64,000 nucleotides of DNA, taken from the NCBI RefSeq assembly GCF_000143415.4, contig NW_003314406.1, positions 205,007-269,006 on the forward strand, given 5' to 3'. Position numbers and translations under genes: made by a program. Shown here piece by piece: positions 48,634 through 57,057 of the stretch. Numbering within the stretch: the first letter of the stretch is position 1; each line of letters opens with the position of its first letter. The notes beneath the pieces are model-generated. The model did no database searches. It saw nothing but the letters and a program-made list of their open reading frames with translations, and had not been told where the DNA came from. The DNA is from Selaginella moellendorffii (lineage: Eukaryota > Streptophyta > Lycopodiopsida > Selaginellales > Selaginellaceae).

Positions 48634-49572
48634 ATGGCCTCCGCAAGTGCAACGCATATTCCCTCTGTAGATCTTAAGAACCGTGCTACATGGATTCAGG
48701 CAAAGGTGTTTCTAAACAACCCCGAGGGGGAGGTGGTAGCTGAGGGCTTAGCCACAGTTGTCGATCCAAGAGATGCGGTTGCTAATCAAGAATTGGGCTG
48801 GGATGATATTGGAGTTGTGATTTTAGAGGTTGTTGACACAGAAGAAAACAGTCTGACTATTGGAAGCATTGTGCGGTGGAAATTGAGGCACTTAGTGTTT
48901 GAGAATGTGAAGGATTCACAATCAAACACCACTACAACTGATGACAGAACATCTCTTCATGGGAAAAGAAAGTACACCTTCCTAAAGCACAGCCAAAGGG
49001 ATCTGAGCAACGAACCGAAAAGGCAGAAAATGGCGATGGAGGTTCAAATGGTCTCGACAGTTGCTTATTGCAAGAGGAGGTGCTGTCAACATGCTGATTG
49101 GGATGCTATTGAAGAGGAGAGAGCAAGATACAAGACATTGTCCTGGAAGGCAGCTCGCAATTTTGTATATGAGGCATTACGGTCATCTGTTGATGCTTCA
49201 GAACATCAAGTGGGGGGCATGGTCTTCCAGAGGGGTTTGGTCTGCATAAAGGCATGGAGAATCATTTATGGAGTCCCTCAAACCACATTCTACAAAATCA
49301 AAACTGAGTTCGAAGAACAAAGGGTTCAACAGGCAGTCCATGGGAACAACAGTACTCACAAAACCAGGGGTCATGTTGTATATGGAGAGGCAATCTTCAA
49401 GAGGTTTGTCGAGACATGTAGCGAGCAGCAACCACATAAAACCCGCCTTTTGGAAGATGGAACTCGAGACACCCAACGAGTTCTCCCTTCCATGTATACC
49501 AAGGGGGCCATATTGTGTGTGTGCGCATGCCATCGCTCTTCTTTAGCTTCAGATTCAGCTTGTTCACCTTGA
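48634..49572 (+). CDS. Transposase-like protein without visible catalytic core
   Basis: 312 codons from ATG at 48634, just after a possible 3' splice site (CTTTCAG). The segment FVYEALRSSV...VCIKAWRIIYGVPQTTFYKI, followed by VHGNNSTHKTRG and VLPSMYTKG, resembles the N-terminal DNA-binding part of a eukaryotic DDE transposase group. This assignment is by eye and not to a named family. CCQHADW may bind metal. The ORF ends in a Cys/Ser-rich tail that looks like read-through of an intron (49513-49545, ending TTTAG or TTCAG). Only about 190 bp remain before the right end, so no DDE domain fits. It could be the first exon of a truncated transposase. Confidence 0.55.
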   Translation: MASASATHIPSVDLKNRATWIQAKVFLNNPEGEVVAEGLATVVDPRDAVANQELGWDDIGVVILEVVDTEENSLTIGSIVRWKLRHLVFENVKDSQSNTTTTDDRTSLHGKRKYTFLKHSQRDLSNEPKRQKMAMEVQMVSTVAYCKRRCCQHADWDAIEEERARYKTLSWKAARNFVYEALRSSVDASEHQVGGMVFQRGLVCIKAWRIIYGVPQTTFYKIKTEFEEQRVQQAVHGNNSTHKTRGHVVYGEAIFKRFVETCSEQQPHKTRLLEDGTRDTQRVLPSMYTKGAILCVCACHRSSLASDSACSP

Positions 49573-49735
49573 CAATGAGATTTATTATACAACCAAATGG
49601 ACTCAGTCTGGACACAAAGTCACTGCGCTAGTCACCATGCCCCAAATATGTCTAGCCCCTGGACAAAAAACATATAATTTCACGTCATTTTCAAATACTT
49701 GAAAATTTGTACCTAATCCCATTTTACTGAATAAA

Positions 49736-49759
49736 TCCCACTTTAACGAAATAGAGCTT
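49736..49759 (-). repeat. Right terminal inverted repeat
   Basis: Complement of the left end. It is followed by TCTT and then B internal sequence homologous to 15340 onward. Confidence 0.85.
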
Positions 49760-49763
49760 TCTT

Positions 49764-50703
49764 GCAACATTCATTCTGTTCTGTTGATCATTGTTTGTGT
49801 TAGTTCTGATAGGTTAGGATGTTATCTCATTTGAGTGATACATTTGCAAGCATTTTGCTTGCTAGTCAATGATCTTTTGTGTTCTTTGAGTTATCTTTCA
49901 TAAGTTGTTTAACATACTATCTGCAATCTTCGGTAGTTAAGTTTCATCATTGAGTTTCCTTGATGATATACTTGCTATTGAATTTTGTTAGATGGTGATT
50001 CTTATGTATACCACTTATGATGATCTTGGTGGTTCCTATACTTTACTACTGGTTTATCAGATGATAACTTACTTGGAATACTTTTGTGTTCCAATCTAAG
50101 ATATATTCATTGATAATTAAGTCTCTAAGATATCATTGTCTATGACTTTGATATTGTCCATCTATTGATCTTTGAGTTTGGGCCAGTATAAGCAGACTGG
50201 CTTCGGCACTTCGTGTGCATGCTGAAATCTCTAGTCATGGGGTAGCTACTGTCGACTGGTCACATAACCCGCCTCTTTGTCAATGTTCCTTATTCCGTTA
50301 AAAGGGCGTGACCGTGTAAACAACTCTAACTGCCTGTTTACAGTAGTCTATCTAAACCTTACTGATGGGTTTGGTTTCTTTACTCAGAAGGGTTGGGGCC
50401 TCTGGCTTCTCTCTCTATATCCCTGTGAGTAGGGGCATATCACACTTTTGTAAGCTAGGTGACACCCAGAGCAGCAAGGGTGGCTATCTTCGTTGGTCAT
50501 TTCCTTGTCGGCGACGGCCGGAAGGTGTTTGAGCTGGTAGCGCATCCGCGTTAGACAAAGAGGTTGCCTCCTAACTCATTTAAGTTGGTGCATTTCTCAC
50601 ATAGTGTGAATATCGTGAACTTTTTCTGGAGTTGTTTCCTTGGTGGTATTCTAGACTCAAGTGTGCATCGATGAGGACGTCGATCTTCCCTAGGGGGGGA
50701 GAG
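49764..50703 (+). other. B2 internal 3' part and polypurine tract
   Basis: Non-coding. It is uninterrupted at the points where B1 entered B0 (about 49905) and where the A solo LTR entered B1 (about 50430), so it documents both empty sites. The polypurine tract TAGGGGGGGAGAG ends at 50703. Confidence 0.85.
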
Positions 50704-52053
50704 TGTCGTGAATGTGACTTCGGGTATCGAAAGTTACCTGTCGGCCAATCCTTATAGACACTCTTTCCTTACTACCACAATGGTAGGAGGTCGATATTGT
50801 TGGTTCCCTTTATCAACCCCTCTTGTTCAAGTGTTAGTAAACTGGGCTTAGCACCTGTACTTAGCCAGATGGACATAAGGTAGGAACTCCTATGTGTTTC
50901 TAGCTGAGCATACTCGGCCTGGCTCTTAGTTCTCTTTTGCTCTGTCTTGCACTGACTTGACAAGAACCCTCGTGTATTGAGATTGGTCCCTCAATATTGT
51001 TGGATGATAGCTTACCATGTCTGCCAAACACCCTCGCTATCATGACCTTTGTGTTAGTTTCATTTCGGTCCCAAATGCTATTTATGGAAAGTGTCCAGAT
51101 TTGCTCATTTAGCATATCTACGGAATGTAGAGATCGGCCTGAACACAATGGTGTTCGTCTTGTGTCCAAATTCATAATCTAGGGACATTCCATATTTAGT
51201 AAGTTTCAAGCTTGTCCCAAAAACTAACTCCTGATACTAAAGGAGGCTTGGGGTGAAAGCCCAAAGCATGTGTTCCTCAAGGGGGGGGGGGGGGGGGGGG
51301 GGACTATAGGGCGTTCCAAATGTATAATAGGGAGTAGGGATAGTGGGTAGGTCGGGCATGGTTGACCAACCTGAGGCATAGTCTAGCTTCCACTTGCGTG
51401 CTTGTCCTTGTTCTGCATCCGGCTTGGGTTTAAGCCCAAGTTCCATTCCATGCTAGCTGGTGGAGTACCCATGTCCTCGCGTTAGGCCACCGGTATGCTG
51501 AAATAGCGCCAGACTCTGTTTGGCTCCATTTTGCATGCTAATCCTGGCATTGGGATGCTGGTTGCTCTAGGACTGTTCCAAGTCGCTCCGAGCTCCTGTC
51601 CGTTCGCTCCTTGGGCTGTACGCTCGGGAGTTGCTCTGTGGTCCGGTTCTGTCACTCCTTGGCTCGATGCTGGGGAGTTTGGCACCTGTAAGCAACCAAA
51701 GGGAACAACTCGAGAGACGATCCATAGGGGTTCAAATATAGAGGGAAAGGGCCCATGAACAAGAGTGCACCCCCTTTTTCAATCGGTTAAGGGTCTTGGG
51801 ATATTTGGGGTTAAACGTTTTTGGGTTTGAATAGTACTAGGCTGGGTGACCTCCCGGGAAGTCCAAATTTAGGAGCTTACAGCACCGTTCCTTCGTTTAA
51901 TGGCCCAAGGCCCTGAACCTCGGATTCCGCACCACATTCCTTTGGACACATGGCATGTGACATGTGGCATCTGTCACGTGGCATAAAGAGGGTTTAGGTT
52001 CTGCTTCGTGGTGTTATCCTATGGTAAATCATATCAAAACCACGTGCGCTACA
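50704..52053 (+). repeat. B2 3' LTR (with an F insertion)
   Basis: TGTCGTGAATGTGACTTCGG to GTGCGCTACA, 1350 bp including an F solo LTR. A G-run of 22 lies at 51281-51302. Confidence 0.88.
51687..51881 (-). mobile_element. Family F solo LTR with GCACC duplication
   Basis: 195 bp in minus orientation (TGTAAGCTCCTAAATTTGGA at 51881), flanked by GCACC at 51682-51686 and 51882-51886. It inserted at a different place and orientation than the F copy in the 5' LTR, so the two are independent events. Confidence 0.9.
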
Positions 52054-52146
52054 AGGGTGATTAGGTGGTGAGGAATTTTAAGAATAGGTATAATATAGGC
52101 AAAGTTAGGACTTTTTATCTTTGTTGTTTAATGCTAGATCATAATA
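52054..52146 (+). repeat. E 3' LTR, second part
   Basis: Continues the LTR left at 32824 (GGGTGATTAGGTGGTGAGG) and ends GCTAGATCATAATA. Confidence 0.75.
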
Positions 52147-53189
52147 TGTCATCCATCCTTGAGCTGCTCTACTCCATTGCTCATATCCCTCCTTAGGATT
52201 AATTAAGGCTAATTGACATGCTAATCCTATACTTAGCTTTAAACCCCACTCATCCTTGAGGCACTCTACTCCATTGCCTTTAAATTAATTAGGGTTCATT
52301 GACTTGTTAATCCCATATTTAGATTGTAAATGAGGTTATGGTGTTATGAACTTGAATTTAAACTTACCAGAAAGTTACTTAACCCAGTATTATTCAAACT
52401 TAAGGATAATTAACCCCAAATAACCTAAAACCTTTAACCAATTGGAAAAGGAAGTGCACTAGGCCCTTTCCCTTTATATTTGAGCTTTTATGGATCATCT
52501 CTCAAATTGTTTTTTTTAGTTGCTTACACTTGGTGCATAAATTGCAAATGTGTGTTAATATGGATTTTAAAGAGATTGAGGTTGTACTTTCTTTGTTTAT
52601 GCTATAGAATCCTATGGAAGGCTAAGGGACAGATATTGGTTATGTTAGGAATCTAGAATTAAGATTAGGGGTAATACTTTAGGACCTCAAAGGGAAAGCT
52701 AACTTGGTATATAGTTTGTGGGATGTGTAATGAGTAGCCTAAGGTTTAGTTCCATAATAGGTTTGGAAGAGGAAATATTATTTAGATGTGAGAGAACATA
52801 GGGTTTAGACCAAGGACTTAGACATTTTCTTTACTTTTCCTTTTTGACAAGTGAAATAGAAAGAATATATTATTTGCAGCAGTTGCATATTCATAATTAG
52901 TTTTAGAAATTTATCATATTTAAAACTAGTAGCCCATGGACTTCAATCTGAATAAGAAAATTGTCTTGAGACTCTAACCAAAAGCATTCTTTAATATTAA
53001 CAGAGATGAGAACTATGATCCAAATTTAGGCCCCATAAGAAGGAATCTATTATCTATCTATTCTATCTTTGCAACTAAAGTAAAGAGTTGAAAACTCTTA
53101 CTTTGAAGCTCAACTATTTTCAGAATATGGCTTTCCATGCTTTTTCTATGGTTATAACCCACCACAAAACAACAAAGATAAAAGTGTCT
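52147..53189. other. Degenerate repeat DNA with an old F LTR
   Basis: 52342-52528 is a decayed F LTR in plus orientation, ending AGTTGCTTACA. The rest is AT-rich with two diverged copies of a CATCCTTGAG...CTCTACTCCATTGC unit at about 52150 and 52250. No gene is seen. Confidence 0.5.
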
Positions 53190-53600
53190 AGCCTCACCTA
53201 AACTATGATATACTTCTTTACCACCCAACCACACCCAAAGTACCTCAAAAACTCCACCCCACCACCACTGTCATGGGCATCTAGGATAAGTTAAGTATCC
53301 TTAACCCTTAGACATTTGACCGATGTTAACATGTGGTCAAAGCTGGTGCATAACAATTCTTCTTCTAACAAAGTCCTTGTCTAAGGATGAGTTGCACTAA
53401 TGGTCAAGGAACTCCGCTCAAGCTTTTGGTTTATCATCCACAACCGTATACATCAAGGAGCTACTAGACCCTTCACTCCAAGATAATATACCTTTCAATT
53501 GATAAACATAAAATAGATGAATCCAATAGAAGCTTGTTAATATAAAGCAAATGAACATCCTCATGAAGGTGGAAATGTCCCAAAGAAGGTGGTAGAGCTG
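53190..53600 (-). repeat. E LTR and decayed pol end (minus)
   Basis: LTR 53190-53355 starts on the minus strand TGTTATGCACCAGCTTTGAC. The complement of 53356-53372 is a decayed polypurine tract, followed by traces of the E integrase end. More diverged than 26621-26830. Confidence 0.6.
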
Positions 53601-53845
53601 CAACACTTGGATCAATGTAGTACTTACAAAATAGATAGCAATAAAAAGATAAGGATTTTATTGGGAAGAGAGTGTTCACTTGAGAACACAATCAGCTTGA
53701 TTGCGAAAACTAGATTCAATGTGAGAATATCTTCTCCATAATTTCTTATGATTAAGCTATCAATGCCCATGGTTGATAGAGCTTATGAAACTATAGTGTA
53801 GCTCTTATATTCCTCAACCAAGAGCTCTCTCTCTTTGGTGTATGT

Positions 53846-53900
<55 letters not shown>

Positions 53901-54895
53901 CAGCTCAAAATGTGCCTGATTGCCTTAAAAAAATTCACTTGATTTAGAGTGTCATTATAATCAAAATTGAAGAATTGCCACCCTTTTGGCACATGATCTA
54001 TGCTGTCTCTTTGAAGTTTTGAAATTTTTAACCATTAGACCAAAAGTATATTCCTAGCTAAAAAAGGAATATATGATGAGATGCTAGATGAAAATAGCAG
54101 ATTTAGATAAGTGAGTATGATATGAGTATGATGATGATGATTCTACAGAAGTTGTCATCTATAAAGGAGAAAACTTGTCACATTCAATCCATACCTATAT
54201 CAAAATCCTACCTTCTGCATCAAAACTTTTATTCATCAACTATTTGCAGGCATTGGAGCTTCCTTTAGCCTTTCTATAAACCCTTGATAGTCTTCAAGAT
54301 GACAGCTATCAAGTTTATATGGCTACCTCTACTCTAGCATAACCTATATTGAGCACATGGAACTTTATAAGTGTAAAATTTCAAGAATTTTGACTTATAA
54401 ATGTAATAATTGTTGGATTCAGTGTGAGAAGATTTCTAGCTGCACATGGGCAAAAATTTCTAGTGAGCAGCACAGCACACATGGGTGAAGATTTCTAGTG
54501 AGCGGCATAGCCCACATGGGCAAAGATTTCCAGTAGTGGTGTGGGTGTAGCGGTACAGCACACACAGGTGAAGATTTCTGGAGGTGGTGTGGGTGGTGTT
54601 GAGTGGCATGGACTAGGATTGTGTGGTGGCAGGGAGCTAGTAGAGGAGCGGTGCTGCACTAGTGGGCAGCAGTGCACAGTATGGTGGGAGGTGGGAGGAG
54701 TGGTGGTGGGTTTCCTGAGTGTGGTGGTGGGAGGATTGGTTGTGAGAGTGGCAGGATGGCAGAGGAATGTGGCAATGGTGGTAGCAGAAGACAATGAAGT
54801 TGGTGAGTCTGAGGAAGATAAGGCAAGAGAAGCAGGGGAAGATGATGGCATAGTCGATAAGGATATGGAAGTCGAGCAACTTCTTATGGTGCTAG
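53601..54895. other. No clear gene; simple and tandem repeats
   Basis: (TG)n followed by (AG)n at 53846-53896. About four copies of a roughly 50-bp unit around CACATGGGCAAAGATTTCT lie at 54437-54600. A G-rich, T-rich stretch at 54600-54780 gives long open frames on both strands from skewed composition. No coding call is made. Confidence 0.5.
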
Positions 54896-55330
54896 GTGAA
54901 GCTAGATGAAACTCAGGTTCCAATTATGAAGCAGAAGAGGTTATTCAAGCTCAACTTCCAAAGCTATGCAAGTGCTCTTGACAAGCTTTACGAGCTCAAG
55001 ATCAAGGCTAAGATACCATGTATGTGGAATGGTTTCTTGAAGCTCTACAAGGAAAAGGGTATGGCTTTACCTGATAGATGGTATATGTGTTTGGTAACTG
55101 CTCAACATCCACATCATCCAATTTCTCACCCTCCAGCTGCTGAAGATCCTTTGGGGCGATGTTTCTCTTTAAGCCATCCAGGTAAGCTATCACTCTTGAT
55201 GTCCTAACTATTTGATGAATTCAACAATGTGTGAGAAAAAGGCATTGACTGGTTCCATGTGCCATTAATGCAAGAGCTTTGTCGTCTTTACATGACAGGA
55301 TCCTCACTACACTATGCTTACATTCCTCCT
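54896..55330. pseudogene. Possible coding relic, unrecognised
   Basis: Open on plus at 54896-55207 (NFQSYASALDKLYELKIKAK) and on minus at 55008-55193 (KDLQQLEGEKLDDVDVEQLP). Either could be an exon of a decayed gene. No motif, splice pattern or neighbour decides between them. Confidence 0.2.
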
Positions 55331-55593
55331 GAGCTTTAGCATTTGCAAAGTGATAAAAGTTTTTTCCTTTTTGGAGTAGAAAGTCTTGTTTTCTTATTTC
55401 TAGGTGGATGATGCTGTTTCAACTCGAGCAATATTTTCTTCCATACTGGTGATCATGTTGCTCAAGCGAAAATAGGACTTGCCAAAAGTTGTGGCAGAAA
55501 CTTCAGTTGGAGGTCTAAGCCTGAGTTTGCGCTCAGAGGCACACAGTACATATATGGCAACAATGGGGTGTTGTTTTTTCTATTTACATCTCT

Positions 55594-55962
55594 TTGAAGT
55601 GCTTTTCTGGTGATTATACATTCAAGCACCTTGCTAGGGCATATGCCCCTTTGTTGGAGGTACGAGATGAGCCTGTAGCGGTCAACAATGAGCCCGTAGA
55701 AAAAAGTGAAGCGGCACATGTCGACAATGAGATGGACACAGGTGGATCCGACGTGGCAGGAAGAATGGGTTTACGGGCAATGGGACTTCCTGGGATGCAG
55801 GGGCAAGAAAAGGGGTGGGGGGAGCTAGGGCTGGGGGAGGATTCGCTTGACAAGCAAGGGCGATCAAGATCTGAGCACAGCGAGGGCTTTGACCTGGTGT
55901 GGACTCCAGTAAGCCTCACCCGGGCTTACACCCGTTTTAGAACCACTACACTGGTCTGTTGA
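55594..55962 (+). CDS. Hypothetical 122-aa ORF
   Basis: Polar, with an acidic middle (VDNEMDTGGSDVAG) and a Gly-rich part (GMQGQEKGWGELGLGEDSL). GC content is higher than the flanks, which hints at coding, and KHLARAYAPLLEVRDEP reads like natural protein. A possible 3' splice donor (CCAGTAAGC at about 55905) would make this an exon. No family recognised. Confidence 0.3.
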   Translation: MKCFSGDYTFKHLARAYAPLLEVRDEPVAVNNEPVEKSEAAHVDNEMDTGGSDVAGRMGLRAMGLPGMQGQEKGWGELGLGEDSLDKQGRSRSEHSEGFDLVWTPVSLTRAYTRFRTTTLVC

Positions 55963-56346
55963 TCAGTTTGAAATCAGCTATGGTGGCTGATTGAGTGATT
56001 TGGAGTGTCACTCATATCTATTTTAAGCTGTGGTGGCTTGTTTTTGTGACAAGGGAGGGATGGTGAAGGAGAAGCATAGAAAGCTAAGTATGTTGAAGAG
56101 CTCATCATGCTGAACATATGCTATCTGTGTGTGGCAGAAAAAATAAAAAGCAAACGAAGATGCAACTAGAGGATCAGCTTTGTGGAGCATCATCGTGATC
56201 CAGGGTTAGGTCATATGAGTACGCCCTGTGTTGGTGATTGTTTACGTTTTCCCCTTATAGTTCCATCAAGCTTTGCTAGATAGAGAGAAAGAACATACCT
56301 TAAGGAAGCTCCGGGACTCCAGCGAGATATTCTTCACGTTGTTGCA

Positions 56347-56586
56347 TCATCCTAAAGCATAAATTAATTGAAAGGTCTTTGAGGCTTCAGCTGGCGGCCA
56401 GATAAAAATGCGAGATTCATACACAGTAATAATAACAAACGCGTCAACCAATAGCAGCATTGTGAGCAGCAGGAGGAAGATGGTCGTGGAGTGGTCACAC
56501 GGAGCAGAGCACTTATTCTGAGGTCCTGCCACAAGATCGCACTGCCCTAATACAGGGACATAAGAAACGACATCACTTTCTAACAT
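56347..56586 (-). CDS. Hypothetical 79-aa ORF with one membrane segment
   Basis: Starts at ATG 56586. A hydrophobic segment FLLLLTMLLLVDAFVIITV is preceded by a Cys-containing part (QNKCSAPCDH). It could be a small membrane protein or an exon. The neighbouring SEC1 gene ends at 57058 on the same strand. No family recognised. Confidence 0.25.
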   Translation of the reverse strand: MLESDVVSYVPVLGQCDLVAGPQNKCSAPCDHSTTIFLLLLTMLLLVDAFVIITVYESRIFIWPPAEASKTFQLIYALG

Positions 56587-57057
56587 GTTGGGAGATTACC
56601 TTTTATCTTTCAGCCGTTGACTAGATTTGACCGTACACCTCAGATACCAAATTCCCTTACAGTTTTCTAGAAAAGGAATGATGATGGTCACGGATGTAAA
56701 ATAGGCGACCTCCTCAGTTGTTTGTTGGAGTGTGCTAGACGTTTCTGTAGGTGAATGTCCATTTATATAATGTGTGGAGCATGGTATAAATTGATTGGCA
56801 CCTCTGAGACTTGATGGGCACGAATAAACTGTTTTTCCACTCCTGAACCTCTTGTATGCCGAACCTGCAAGCTAAACAACCAGAAAATGAAACAAAAGAA
56901 ACCATTCCCACTCTTTCTTTAATATAAGAATACATTTTCTTAATGCAATGTACCATCATAAAGCTTCAATCTATGTCAATATCAGCTAATTCAATTTCTT
57001 CAAGTTTACCAAGGCCTTTCATGTTCTGCACATTCTTACTTTAAAGAGTGTAAAATT

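Larger units (their letters stand above)
38633..49759. mobile_element. TIR DNA element (11.1 kb) with gene cargo and palindrome family
   Basis: Terminal inverted repeats of 24 bp (38633-38656 and 49736-49759, beginning AAGCTCTATTTCGTTAAAGT) are flanked by TCTT at 38629-38632 and 49760-49763. The B internal sequence runs on after removal, as in 15320-15350. Contents: a broken ParB-like/FCP-like gene region on minus, a transposase-like ORF on plus, duplicated blocks, an inverted repeat, many 22-bp palindromes, and an A solo LTR. Without the solo LTR it is about 9.3 kb. The superfamily is not recognised. A 4-bp duplication fits several DDE groups, but the catalytic core was not found. Confidence 0.75.
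32825..52053 (+). mobile_element. Element B2, non-coding LTR retrotransposon holding nested insertions
   Basis: 5' LTR 32825-34576, primer site TGGTATCAGAG 34579-34589, internal 34577-38632 and 49764-50703, polypurine tract about 50692-50703, 3' LTR 50704-52053. Flanks are agtgt and agggt, a 5-bp target duplication with one change, splitting an E LTR. Nested inside are an F solo LTR and a TRIM in the 5' LTR, an F solo LTR in the 3' LTR, and an 11.1-kb TIR element in the interior. Without insertions both LTRs are close to 1.15 kb. No gag or pol. Confidence 0.85.

Noticed and set aside
54495-54923. Ser/Thr/Pro-rich 142-codon ORF on minus (and its plus counterpart of 122 codons)
   Set aside because: Both strands are open owing to skewed composition; no splice, motif or repeat support.
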